Assembly: GCA_019635955.1 (NCBI GenBank)
Contig: JAHBYL010000006.1
Coordinates: 30,151 to 94,150 of the forward strand
Reading direction: 5' to 3'
Source of the DNA: Parvibaculum sp.
GTDB taxonomy: Bacteria; Pseudomonadota; Alphaproteobacteria; Parvibaculales; Parvibaculaceae
DNA length: 64,000 nucleotides
Both the position numbers and the translations under genes were made by a program. Each line of letters opens with the position of its first letter. The first letter of the stretch is position 1. The notes under the pieces are model-generated. The model made no database searches. It had not been told where the DNA came from and saw only the letters and a program-made list of their open reading frames with translations. Positions 30,017 through 38,266 of this stretch are shown one piece after another.

Positions 30017-30330
30017 TGGCGTCCACGGCTACCTACAAATGCGCCTCTTGCGGCTCCCCGTTTACCGCCAGAACGGCAGATCGAAAGCGCGGATGGGCGA
30101 AGTTCTGTTCCAAGTCCTGCAAGGCGATAAAGCAGACGCAGCGCAACGGATATAGCCCAAACAATTACCGAGGAAGCGGTGTCGATAGGGAAACCTATCT
30201 CCATTACGCGAGAGAGTATGGCGGGACGCCTCAGTTTGATCGGCGCGGTGAGTACGTCGGATTTACCGACGGCGCATTCGACAACACGCAGAATCAAGAC
30301 AAGGGCAGAGAGGAATACACCAATGGATAA
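30016..30330 (+). CDS. Zinc-ribbon phage protein (104 aa)
   Basis: An N-terminal zinc ribbon CASCGSPFTAR... FCSKSCKA (CX2C and CX3C pairs, residues about 9-35) is followed by a Gly/Tyr/Asp-rich tail. The fold is like short FCS or HNH-associated fingers. The start (MASTATYKC) shares one base with the previous stop. It may bind nucleic acid. Confidence 0.6.
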   Translation: MASTATYKCASCGSPFTARTADRKRGWAKFCSKSCKAIKQTQRNGYSPNNYRGSGVDRETYLHYAREYGGTPQFDRRGEYVGFTDGAFDNTQNQDKGREEYTNG

Positions 30331-30460
30331 CCGCCTCACCCCGGAGGAATACGAAATTCCCGCCGAAACGTCCGGTTGGGAAACCCTCGCCAAGATCTCT
30401 GTAGGTGCAGCTCTCGGCCTCGTTCTCTTTCTCGCAGCAATCGCATGGAGCGTGACATGA
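30323..30460 (+). CDS. Single-span membrane microprotein (45 aa)
   Basis: The peptide MDNRLTPEEYEIPAE... ends in one hydrophobic segment LAKISVGAALGLVLFLAAIAW. It overlaps the genes on both sides by 8 and 4 bases. A small inner-membrane protein of unknown role. Confidence 0.55.
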   Translation: MDNRLTPEEYEIPAETSGWETLAKISVGAALGLVLFLAAIAWSVT

Positions 30461-30912
30461 CCATAGTCGGCACAGACATGGCCCCGGCCTTCCGGGCGAA
30501 GCAGCGCAACAGGCCGGTATCGCTTTCCGCCGCGCTCTGGCAGCGGCTGGCGAAGATCGACGCCCGCATGGCGGCGGTGGCGCTTGGGTTCATCGAAACA
30601 AAGCCTCGCGGCGCTCCGGCGAAGCGCGATCCGTTCCCGCCGCTTGATCCGGCCCGCCTCGCCGTTGCCTTCAAGCAGGGCTTCACAGGCGGCGGCACGG
30701 CCGAGACTGTTCCGGCGGCCGGGCGCGAAAAGAAGTTCGGCTCGCATGTCACGGTCCAGGCGCATCAGATCGAAGCTCTCTACAAGCCCATATCCGGGCG
30801 CTCTGTTGTGGACGTGCTGGACGATTACGAGGCACAGCAGGCCATTGCGCGGAATTTCCGAATGACCTGGCTCGATCTGCGGCAGTGGCGGAAGAAGCGG
30901 GGGAGCCGCTGA
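30457..30912 (+). CDS. Phage hypothetical protein (151 aa)
   Basis: Start ATG overlaps the previous stop by four bases. The basic protein (MTIVGTDMAPAFRAKQRNRPV...) contains a helical C-terminus ending in WLDLRQWRKKRGSR. The layout, with a YEAQQAIARNFRMTWLDLRQWRKK segment, suggests DNA binding, but there is no clear family. Confidence 0.45.
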   Translation: MTIVGTDMAPAFRAKQRNRPVSLSAALWQRLAKIDARMAAVALGFIETKPRGAPAKRDPFPPLDPARLAVAFKQGFTGGGTAETVPAAGREKKFGSHVTVQAHQIEALYKPISGRSVVDVLDDYEAQQAIARNFRMTWLDLRQWRKKRGSR

Positions 30913-30915
30913 CCA

Positions 30916-31311
30916 ATGCGCCAGCCGACCGATCTCCCGTCCGCCTTCGATCACTGGCGCCGCCGCGTTGCTGGCGAGACGCTCGCGATCACCATGGAGC
31001 CGATGTGCGGCTACTACCGCCGCCGAATGGTCCGTGGCGGCGTATGGGTGCCGGTCGCGATCTGGATCGAGCAGGAGATCGATCCCGACACGGGCGAGCT
31101 TCTCTCCGATGAGGTCATGCGCTGCGCCGTCGCGGGGCGCGAAGCCGATCCCCATGAGCAATGGACCTACATCGCGGGTCAGCCGATCCCGCATGCCGAA
31201 TACGAATACCTGATCGCGAACCAGAAATGGGCAGCCGAGTACGCGCCCGAAAGCCCGGCGGCGCAGCCCGGCCGGAAGATCGACCTGAACTCCCTTCCCC
31301 CCGTTTTTTGA
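30916..31311 (+). CDS. Phage hypothetical protein (131 aa)
   Basis: The protein (MRQPTDLPSAFDHWRRRVAGE...) has a beta-rich CGYYRRRMVRGGVWVPVAIWIEQEID core, similar in feel to many alphaproteobacterial phage proteins encoded ahead of recombination genes. It ends LPPVF and precedes the coiled-coil/RecT pair by 11 bases. Function unknown. Confidence 0.5.
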   Translation: MRQPTDLPSAFDHWRRRVAGETLAITMEPMCGYYRRRMVRGGVWVPVAIWIEQEIDPDTGELLSDEVMRCAVAGREADPHEQWTYIAGQPIPHAEYEYLIANQKWAAEYAPESPAAQPGRKIDLNSLPPVF

Positions 31312-31322
31312 AAGGAACGGCC

Positions 31323-32039
31323 ATGAGCTTTGCAGAAGACCAGTCGGCCAGCATCGGCCACAACTCCGATCCGCTCGATCCCGAGGCGATCCGCGCCAGG
31401 CTTGCGGATACGCACGGCGCGTTGCTGACCCGCGCGAGCAGCCTCACCGAAGCGGCGGCGCGCCTGCCCGAGAAGATCGAAGACGACGAAACCAACGCCA
31501 AGATGGGCGATTTCGTGAAGCAGATCGGCGGCGCGCACAAGGCGCTCGAAGCGGCGCGCAAGACCGAGAAGGCGCCATATGACGACGCCGGAAAGGTCGT
31601 GCATGGGTTCTTCACGGGCCCGCAGGGCAGGCTCGAGGAAGTGAAGCGCACCGCCGAGGCCCGCATGTCCGGCTATATGCGCGCCAAGGCCGATGCTGAA
31701 CGCAAGCGCCGCGAGGAAGAGGCACGCCGCCTTGCAGAAGAAGCGGCGGCGAAGAACGACGAAAGCGCATTCGAGCAGGCATCGGAAGAGGTCGAGCTGA
31801 TCGAGGCGTCGAAGCCGGCCGAGATGGTCCGGCAGCATTCCGATCTCGGGACCGTGGCGACGCTTCGGACCTCATGGGAGTTCGAGGTGCTGGACCGCGC
31901 CAAGGTCGATCTCGAAGCCCTGCGGCCCTATCTCGGCGCCGATGCTGTCGACAAGGCCATTCGCGCCGCAGTCCGCGCTGGTATGCGCGAGATCGCTGGC
32001 GTCCGCATCTATCAGGATCAGAAGGCGAGCATTCGATGA
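31323..32039 (+). CDS. Coiled-coil protein encoded with RecT (238 aa)
   Basis: The start MSFAEDQSASIGHN has an AAAGGAA site. A helical core (KADAERKRREEEARRLAEEAAAK) is flanked by structured parts, the last being DLEALRPYLGADAVDKAIRAAVRAGMREIAGVRIY. Proteins of this type precede recT or recE-like genes in prophages and may replace the exonuclease or assist annealing. It overlaps recT by four bases. No nuclease motif is seen. Confidence 0.6.
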   Translation: MSFAEDQSASIGHNSDPLDPEAIRARLADTHGALLTRASSLTEAAARLPEKIEDDETNAKMGDFVKQIGGAHKALEAARKTEKAPYDDAGKVVHGFFTGPQGRLEEVKRTAEARMSGYMRAKADAERKRREEEARRLAEEAAAKNDESAFEQASEEVELIEASKPAEMVRQHSDLGTVATLRTSWEFEVLDRAKVDLEALRPYLGADAVDKAIRAAVRAGMREIAGVRIYQDQKASIR

Positions 32040-33220
32040 ACACGACGACGAAGGAACGGACGCAGGAGCGCGTGGCGCAGCCTGCCGAAAGCAAGGGCGA
32101 AGTAGCAACGCAGGAACGGAAGGCGAGCCCCGCCGAAATCCTGCGTCAGCAAATGGAGCGCCAGAAGCCCGAGTTTGAGCTTGTGCTGCCGCCGGGCGTT
32201 TCGGTGGATCGCTTCGTCCGCACGATCATGACGGCAGTACAGGCCGACCCCGACCTCATGGACGCCGACCGCAAGACGCTTCTCCAGTCTGCCATGCAGG
32301 CAGCGCAGGACGGGCTTCTCCCGGACAAGCGTGAAGGCGCCTTCGTCATCTACAACACGAAGATCAAGGTCGATGGCAAGGAAGCCTGGATCAAGGCCGT
32401 GCAGTGGATGCCGATGATCCGCGGCATCATCAAGAAGGCGCGCGAAGGCGGCGAGATCGCCACGCTGTCTGCCCGCGTCGTCTATGAGAATGACGAGTTC
32501 GAGTATGTGCTTGGCGATGACGAGCGCATCGAGCACAAGCCGACGATGGGGTCTCGCGGGAACCTCGTCGCCTGTTACGCCATTGCGAAGATGAAGGATG
32601 GCGAGGTCGAGCGCGAAGTCATGACGAGCGAGGACGTGGCCGCCGTGCGGAGCGCGTCTCGGTCGAAGGGCGGTCCGTGGTCCGGCCCGTTCGAATCCGA
32701 GATGTGGCGCAAGACCGTGATCCGCCGCCTTCTCAAGCGCTTGCCGATGAGCACGATCCTCGAGCAGATCATCAACCGCGATGACAACCAATACGAGTTC
32801 AAGGATCAGCGCGGCATCAACTGGCAGGCCCGTCCGGCCATCGACGCCCCGCCGCCGCCGAAGCGCACCGACTTCATCGAAAGCAAGGTGAACGATCCGC
32901 ACGGCGCCGAAGACATCGACGCCGAAGAGGAAGATCACGCCGGCGTGAGCGGGAACGACGCGGCCGCCGATGATGCAGGCGCAACCGAGCGCGAGCCCGG
33001 CGAAGACGACGCCGACGGCTCAGAAGATTCCACCATTGCCTACACGCAGGACGCAATCCGGCAGATCGGCGCCTTCAAGTCCGCGAATGCGATCAACACC
33101 TGGTTCGATACGCAGTTCGTGAATGAGGCGAAGAAAAAGGGCCTCTCGGAAGCGCAGATCACCGTTGTGGAACAGCGCAAGATCGCGCGCGTCCGGGAAT
33201 TGTCCGACGCGCCGAAGTAA
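32036..33220 (+). CDS. recT: RecT-family single-strand annealing protein
   Basis: The 394-residue protein has the RecT core: PPGVSVDRFVRTIMTAVQADPDLMDADRKTLL, then QAAQDGLLPDKREGAFVIYNTK (about residues 85-110), then AVQWMPMIRGIIKKAREGG and a C-terminal GPWSGPFESEMWRKTVIRRLLKRLP helix. RecT anneals single strands at recombination and repair sites. The last 120 residues are acidic and disordered, ending in a small helical domain. It is the core of the rightward recombination module; no RecE-type exonuclease is recognisable. Confidence 0.92.
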   Translation: MNTTTKERTQERVAQPAESKGEVATQERKASPAEILRQQMERQKPEFELVLPPGVSVDRFVRTIMTAVQADPDLMDADRKTLLQSAMQAAQDGLLPDKREGAFVIYNTKIKVDGKEAWIKAVQWMPMIRGIIKKAREGGEIATLSARVVYENDEFEYVLGDDERIEHKPTMGSRGNLVACYAIAKMKDGEVEREVMTSEDVAAVRSASRSKGGPWSGPFESEMWRKTVIRRLLKRLPMSTILEQIINRDDNQYEFKDQRGINWQARPAIDAPPPPKRTDFIESKVNDPHGAEDIDAEEEDHAGVSGNDAAADDAGATEREPGEDDADGSEDSTIAYTQDAIRQIGAFKSANAINTWFDTQFVNEAKKKGLSEAQITVVEQRKIARVRELSDAPK

Positions 33221-33256
33221 CCGGCAACCGCAACTCAACCCCAAGGAATAAAGCAA

Positions 33257-33829
33257 ATGAACATCACCCTTGAAAGCATCGGCCTATCGCAGGAAGCACT
33301 CGCAAATCGCGTCGTGGAAAAGCTCGTGGAGGGGCTGACGACAAGTCTCGACTATGACGAGGAAGGCGGTGAGTTTCGCGGCGCGTCGCCCTTCGCCCGA
33401 AAGCTCAACGATATGGTGAAGGCACGTCTCGACGCGCTCGTGAACGAGATGGGCGAGAAGCATGTGCTGCCCCGTGTGACCGAGATGGTCGAGAACATGG
33501 TCCTGCAAGAGACGAACCGCTGGGGCGAGAAGGTCGGCCAGCCCGTCACGTTCATCGAATACATGACGCAGCGCGCCGATGCGTGGCTTCGGGAAGACGT
33601 GGATTTTCAGGGCAACACAAAGGACGCGAGCGGCTGGAGCAGCTTCCGGAAATCGGGAACCAGAGTCCAGTACATGATCGACCAACATCTCCAGTACACC
33701 GTCCGCACGGCGATGGAGAACGCGGTCAAGAACGCGAACCAGTCCATCGTCGGAGGCCTCAAGCAGGCCGTCAGCATCGCGCTCGACGAAGTGGCGGCGA
33801 AGCTCAAGGTCGAAGTGAAGACGAAGTAA
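33257..33829 (+). CDS. Phage hypothetical protein (190 aa)
   Basis: A helical protein (MNITLESIGLSQEALANRVVEKLVEGL...) with Trp-containing middle (TFIEYMTQRADAWLREDVDFQGN) and a C-terminal amphipathic helix. It follows recT by 36 bases and has an AAGGAATAAAG leader. It resembles no family I can name; association with recombination is by position. Confidence 0.55.
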   Translation: MNITLESIGLSQEALANRVVEKLVEGLTTSLDYDEEGGEFRGASPFARKLNDMVKARLDALVNEMGEKHVLPRVTEMVENMVLQETNRWGEKVGQPVTFIEYMTQRADAWLREDVDFQGNTKDASGWSSFRKSGTRVQYMIDQHLQYTVRTAMENAVKNANQSIVGGLKQAVSIALDEVAAKLKVEVKTK

Positions 33830-33865
33830 GCAGCCACCGCATAACCGCATAGGAGAAGCGCCACA

Positions 33866-34087
33866 GTGACCGCCGCCGCCCGCATACGAGCCTGCCTCGA
33901 ACCGGAATGCACACGAATGCCCGTCTCCGATGACGCGGTTATCGAATATGCCGATCCGCTCGGGCTTATCGCCGTGGCCATGAATATCGAGGAAGACTTC
34001 GGCATCGGGAATATCCCGGAAGAAGACTATCTCGGATGCCGGACGGTGAACGACTGGGTTGATCTTGTGGAGAGGATGAAGGGATGA
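33866..34087 (+). CDS. Acyl-carrier-protein-like protein lacking the carrier serine
   Basis: The 73-residue protein has an ACP-like helix II/III pattern: EYADPLGLIAVAMNIEEDFGIGNIPEEDYLGCRTVNDWVDLVERM. In ACPs the DSL serine carries phosphopantetheine; here the triplet is DPL, so the serine is replaced by proline. It therefore cannot be a normal carrier. The start is GTG at 33866. It overlaps the deaminase gene by four bases. Confidence 0.6.
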   Translation: MTAAARIRACLEPECTRMPVSDDAVIEYADPLGLIAVAMNIEEDFGIGNIPEEDYLGCRTVNDWVDLVERMKG

Positions 34088-34563
34088 GCATGAATAATAG
34101 ATGGGATCGGCATTTTCTCGATCTAAGTCTCAACATCGCGCGCATGAGCAAAGACCCGTCTACGCGCGTTGGTGCGGTCATCGTCGGGCCGGATCGCGAA
34201 ATCCGGTCAACCGGGTTCAATGGCTTTCCGCGCGGCATCGCTGATACCGAAGAGCGCTTGCATTCGCGTGAAACAAAACTCTCGCTTGTCGTGCACGGTG
34301 AAATGAATGCCGTTCTCTCCGCCGCTCGCATCGGCGTCTCTGTGAAGGGCTGCACACTATATCTTGCCGCAACCGATGATACCGGAGAGGTATGGGGTGG
34401 CCCACCATGCACGCGCTGCACAGTGGAGATCATACAGTCCGGGATTGCTGAAATCGTTTCATGGCCTTTCAAAAGCGTGCCGTCGAGGTGGAAGGATAGC
34501 GTCGAGCAATCGCGCCTCCTGCTTTCGGAATCTGGCATTATCTATCGTGAGATTGCAGCGTGA
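34084..34563 (+). CDS. dCMP deaminase-family protein
   Basis: The 159-residue protein has the cytidine/dCMP deaminase zinc site HGEMNA (H71, E73) and PPCTRC (C109, C112), with SKDPSTRVGAVIVGPDREIRSTGFNGFPRG at residues 22-51, typical of dCMP deaminases. It would supply dUMP for thymidylate. It overlaps the HNH-like gene in a GTGA junction. Confidence 0.9.
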   Translation: MSMNNRWDRHFLDLSLNIARMSKDPSTRVGAVIVGPDREIRSTGFNGFPRGIADTEERLHSRETKLSLVVHGEMNAVLSAARIGVSVKGCTLYLAATDDTGEVWGGPPCTRCTVEIIQSGIAEIVSWPFKSVPSRWKDSVEQSRLLLSESGIIYREIAA

Positions 34564-35048
34564 CCCTCCCCCGCCCTCCCGCTGGATGGAAGCGCCCGGC
34601 TATGCCTGCAACGGTGAAGCTGCAAGTCGTCATCAATCAAGAAGGGCGATGCAAGGCCACGGGCGAACGGCTGGGGCTGATTTCCGAAGTGGAGTTCGAC
34701 CACAGGCCCGCTCTCTACGAACGCGAGTTCGATCCCGAGGCTCGCGACGGTCAGGGAGATACAGTGCCCGCGGCGAACGACCCTGCCTATATCGACGCGA
34801 TCAAGAAACATGCGCACAAGGGCCGCACGGCGCGCGATGCCGGACGCAGGGCCAAAGAGGCCCGCATCACCGGGCAGACGAAGACCCGCGACAAGTCCGA
34901 CCGCTTCGCGCCGCCGCCGCGCGGTGTCGACGTGCTGCGGCCCGAGAACCCGGAGAAGAAGCCGGGCCGGAAATATCACTGGCCGAAGCGAGAACTGAAA
35001 TCGCGTGGATTCCCGAAGAAGAATGGAGAGAACACCCGTGGCGCGTAA
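34560..35048 (+). CDS. HNH-like phage protein
   Basis: The start is GTG at 34560 in a GTGA overlap. The 162-residue protein has a CxATG... EVEFDHRPAL segment and a KHAHKGRTARDAGRRAKEAR helix, as in small HNH-fold phage proteins that have a DH pair and a later H/N position. The final residues are Lys/Arg-rich. A nicking or homing-type activity is possible but not shown. Confidence 0.6.
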   Translation: MTLPRPPAGWKRPAMPATVKLQVVINQEGRCKATGERLGLISEVEFDHRPALYEREFDPEARDGQGDTVPAANDPAYIDAIKKHAHKGRTARDAGRRAKEARITGQTKTRDKSDRFAPPPRGVDVLRPENPEKKPGRKYHWPKRELKSRGFPKKNGENTRGA

Positions 35049-37134
35049 GAAATTCCTTGTTGCCGATCTTCTCTGCGGTGCCGGCGGCTCATCGACCGGT
35101 TGCCAGCGCGCCCTTGCCGATCTGGGGATCGAGATGGAGCTCGTATGCGTCAACCACTGGGGCGTGGCGATCGAGACGCACAAGCGCAACCATCCGGAAG
35201 CGCGGCACTACTGTGAGGACATCGCCGCCGTCCGGCCGCACCTGATCGTGCCGGAAGGCAGGCTCGACCTCCTCATGGCATCGCCCTCGTGCACCCACCA
35301 CTCTGTGGCGCGCGGCGGCAAGCCCACTTCCGATCAGCAGCGCTCCGACCCCTGGCACATCATCACCTGGCTGACCGAGCTCGATGTCGAGCGGATCATC
35401 ATCGAGAATGTCTGGGAATTCACGTCGTGGGGGCCGGTCGATCCGAAGACGATGCGGCCCGTGAAGGCGCGCAAGGGCGAGTATTTCCAGCAATGGATCG
35501 CGACCCTGCAGGGGCTCGGCTATGTCGTCGAATGGCGGAAGCTGAACGCCGCCGATTTCGGCGATGCCACGACGCGCCAGCGCTTCATCCTCATGGGCCG
35601 CAAGAGCCGGGCGGGGAAGAAGCCCGTGCCGATTTCGTGGCCGATGCCGACGCACCAGAAGCGCAGCGACGGGAAGCTCGAGCTTTTCCCGGGCGTGAAG
35701 CCGTGGCGCCCGGCGCGCGAGATCATCGACTGGGGCATTCGCGGCAAGAGCATCTTCGACCGGAAGAAGCCGCTGGCGCCGAAGACGCTGGCGCGCATCC
35801 ATGCCGGGGCGGTCAAGTTCGGCTGGCCCGAGCCCTTCCTCGTCATCCTCCGCAACCACATGGCGGCGCAGGGTATCGACGCGCCTCTCCCGACCATTGC
35901 GGCAAACGGCCAGCATATCGGGCTGACGCAGCCGGTCATCCTCTCGCAGCACAATTCCGGCGCGCCGCGGAGCGCGGACGATCCCCTGCCGACGATCACG
36001 ACGGGCGGCGCGGCAAGCGAGGAACGGCAGGGCTGCGCAAGGCCGATGCTGGTGGAGCCGGTAATGACCGGCGACTGGAACTGCCAGCAATGCGGTGAAG
36101 AGAACTCTGCAACATGGTTCCCCTCTTGCGAGTGGTGCGGTCACGAACACGGGGACGCCGCTCCGTTCATCGCCACGGTTGCACATGGAAACGATGCGAG
36201 GGAACGCGATCCGAACAGCCGCCGCGCGAACAGCGTCGACGATCCGCTCGGCACCGTGCATGGCGATGGTGTTGCCTATGCTGTTGTGGAGCCGTTCATC
36301 CTCAACAGGCACGGGGAGAATGGCAGCACGCGAGCGCATTCCATAGACGAACCAGCGCCGACAAGCGATTGCCGGGGCGCTGGGTATATCGTGGAGCCCT
36401 TCGTCATGTCGCGTCATGCGGAAGGCGCGCCTCGATCCGCCGAAGAGCCGATCCCAACGCAAACGACAGTTCACAGCCCCGTGCTCGTGACCGCCTATTA
36501 CGGCGCGAACACGAGCTGCAAGCCGGTTGAGGAACCGCTCGACACGATCACGACGCAGGATCGTTTCGGAGTTGTGGTGCCGGTGACGCATTCTCAGGGT
36601 GGCAATGGTACGCGCAGCGTCGACGAGCCGATCCCGACCGTTACGACGGCGAAGGGCGGCGAGTTCGCCGTCGTGGTGCCCGTCACCCATGCAGGTGGCG
36701 AGGATCGCGCCATCAACCCCAGCGAGACGCCACTGCCCACCGTGACCGGGGCGAACCGTGGCGAGCTTGCCTTCATCGCCGCGCAGTTCGGCGAGCGGGA
36801 AGGACAGGCCCCGCGCGTCCACGACATCGAACAGCCCGCGCCGACGATTGCGGCCACGGGGCATGTGAACCTGGTCGAGGGCGTGGAGAGCGGCCCCCGC
36901 GAGTACGACATCCTCTTCCGCATGCTGGAGCCCCACGAGCTGGCCGCCGCCATGGGCTTCACCACCGAGGAATTCCGATACGAGTTCGCCGGCACGAAGA
37001 CCGACCAGGTCAAGCAGATCGGCAATGCCGTTTCGGTCGCCAAGATGAAGGCCTGCGTGGGTGCGATATGTGCGGATGCCGTGCCGAAGCGACGCTCGGC
37101 GAAGGCGATTCAAGAGAAGCGAGGCGCAGCATGA
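35038..37134 (+). CDS. C5-cytosine DNA methyltransferase with nine internal repeats and a zinc-finger insert
   Basis: The start GTG at 35038 has GGAGAG nine bases upstream. The 698-residue enzyme has SAM motif I DLLCGAGGSSTG (10-21), the catalytic loop PSC (83-85, C85), ENV (123-125), QRF (181-183) and the C-terminal motif X QIGNAVSV (659-667). Between motifs VIII and X, where the target-recognition domain should be, there are nine modules of about 29-36 residues, each ending in D/E-x-P-x-P-T-x-T-like sequence (281, 314, 401, 437, 469, 498, 529, 563, 598). Between modules 2 and 3 sits a W-x-C-x2-C ... C-x2-C finger (W347, C349, C352, C364, C367). Confidence 0.9.
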   Translation: MARKKFLVADLLCGAGGSSTGCQRALADLGIEMELVCVNHWGVAIETHKRNHPEARHYCEDIAAVRPHLIVPEGRLDLLMASPSCTHHSVARGGKPTSDQQRSDPWHIITWLTELDVERIIIENVWEFTSWGPVDPKTMRPVKARKGEYFQQWIATLQGLGYVVEWRKLNAADFGDATTRQRFILMGRKSRAGKKPVPISWPMPTHQKRSDGKLELFPGVKPWRPAREIIDWGIRGKSIFDRKKPLAPKTLARIHAGAVKFGWPEPFLVILRNHMAAQGIDAPLPTIAANGQHIGLTQPVILSQHNSGAPRSADDPLPTITTGGAASEERQGCARPMLVEPVMTGDWNCQQCGEENSATWFPSCEWCGHEHGDAAPFIATVAHGNDARERDPNSRRANSVDDPLGTVHGDGVAYAVVEPFILNRHGENGSTRAHSIDEPAPTSDCRGAGYIVEPFVMSRHAEGAPRSAEEPIPTQTTVHSPVLVTAYYGANTSCKPVEEPLDTITTQDRFGVVVPVTHSQGGNGTRSVDEPIPTVTTAKGGEFAVVVPVTHAGGEDRAINPSETPLPTVTGANRGELAFIAAQFGEREGQAPRVHDIEQPAPTIAATGHVNLVEGVESGPREYDILFRMLEPHELAAAMGFTTEEFRYEFAGTKTDQVKQIGNAVSVAKMKACVGAICADAVPKRRSAKAIQEKRGAA

Positions 37135-37352
37135 AGCGCCCTATCGCTGAAATCCGCAGATCGGCAGGCGTGCCCCAGAGGCTCGCAGCGGCGGAGCTTG
37201 GCATCGCGCAGTCGACATGGAGCGTCTACGAGCGCGCCGAACGTGCGCCGAAGCGGCGTTCGTTTTCCCGTGCCGCCATGCTGAAGGCGGTTACGCGGGC
37301 AGCGCGCGGCATCGGATCGGGACTGCAGGTGGATTTGGAGGATTGCATTTGA
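37131..37352 (+). CDS. XRE-like small HTH protein
   Basis: The 73-residue protein (MKRPIAEIRRSAGVPQRLAAAELGIAQSTWSVYERAERAPKRRSF) is a single Cro/CI-type helix-turn-helix with a basic wing. It starts in a four-base overlap with the methyltransferase and ends in a one-base overlap with the next methyltransferase. It may be a controller of the pair. Confidence 0.7.
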   Translation: MKRPIAEIRRSAGVPQRLAAAELGIAQSTWSVYERAERAPKRRSFSRAAMLKAVTRAARGIGSGLQVDLEDCI

Positions 37353-37936
37353 TGGCCGGACTTGCATCTGGGACAGGCAATAGGCGCGCGCCGCTGGCCG
37401 ACCGGAAGGATGATCTCTACGAGACGCCCGACGTGGCGGTGCATGCCCTATTGCGGCAAGAGGATATTCCCGCACTTGACTGGGAGCCCGCCTGCGGTCC
37501 CGGCGCCATCGTCCGCGTTCTCCGTGAAACCGGGCGCCATGTCATTGCAACCGATCTTGTCGATTACGGCTGCCCCGGACAGGCATCGGGACGGGATTTC
37601 CTCATGGAGCTATCCGCGCCGGACGGGTGCGAGATGATCGTGACGAACCCTCCCTTCAAGCTGGCGGGTGAGTTTGCCGCCCATGCGCTTCATCTCGTGC
37701 CGAGATGCGCGATGCTGCTTCGCCTTGCCTTCCTTGAGAGCGAGAAGCGCCGCGCCGTTCTCGACACCGGGTCGCTCGCCCGCGTCCATGTGTTCCGCAA
37801 GCGCCTCCCGATGATGCACAGGCACGGTTGGGATGGAAAGCACAGCAACTCCGGCATGGCCTTCGCCTGGTTCGTCTGGGACAGAGGGCACGAAGGGCCG
37901 ACCGAGCTTCACCGCGTTTCGTGGGAGGAGGCATGA
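37352..37936 (+). CDS. Phage DNA methyltransferase (N6-adenine or related)
   Basis: The 194-residue protein has EPACGPG at 45-51 (SAM motif I) and VTNPPF at 97-102 (the NPPF catalytic motif of amino-methyltransferases), preceded by LYETPDVAVHALL. It is short, with no clear target-recognition domain, like many orphan phage methyltransferases. It may modify phage DNA against host restriction together with the upstream C5 enzyme. Confidence 0.82.
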   Translation: MAGLASGTGNRRAPLADRKDDLYETPDVAVHALLRQEDIPALDWEPACGPGAIVRVLRETGRHVIATDLVDYGCPGQASGRDFLMELSAPDGCEMIVTNPPFKLAGEFAAHALHLVPRCAMLLRLAFLESEKRRAVLDTGSLARVHVFRKRLPMMHRHGWDGKHSNSGMAFAWFVWDRGHEGPTELHRVSWEEA

Positions 37937-38142
37937 CCAAGCCTGACGCCAACGCACCGCTCGACTGCCCTCTCTGCGGCGAGCCCTCGGAGATCTCCAA
38001 CACGCAGCATGGCCGGCGCGATAGCTGCCAGCGCTGCGGTGTCCACTCGTGGGGCGGGAAGCCGATGGTCCACGCAAGGAAGCAGCAAGGCGCACCGCCG
38101 CCTCTCTCGTCGAAGTCATGGGACGCGTCGGCCTCGAAGTGA
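37933..38142 (+). CDS. Zinc-ribbon phage protein (69 aa)
   Basis: CPLCGEP and CQRCGVHSWGG provide two CX2C pairs (residues about 12-36) in a compact ribbon, followed by a basic tail. It overlaps the methyltransferase by four bases. It may bind RNA polymerase or DNA; unknown. Confidence 0.55.
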   Translation: MTKPDANAPLDCPLCGEPSEISNTQHGRRDSCQRCGVHSWGGKPMVHARKQQGAPPPLSSKSWDASASK

Positions 38143-38266
38143 AGATCAAGGAGGATGAAGGCAAATGACATATCCGATTCCGAACAGTCCGCGCCGCCGA
38201 CTGGCTCTTCCCCTGAATTTCTTCTGACCCGCGCGTAGGCGCATCCATTCACACCGGAGACATGAA

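Noticed and set aside
36000..36900. Possible CRISPR-like array because of regular repeats
   Set aside because: The periodicity is in the encoded protein (P-x-P-T-x-T modules) and the DNA copies differ; there are no identical direct repeats with unique spacers.
35089..37113. Very long antisense frame (674 codons) opposite the cytosine methyltransferase
   Set aside because: It is Arg/His-rich and mirrors the codon bias of a high-GC gene; the sense strand has all catalytic motifs.
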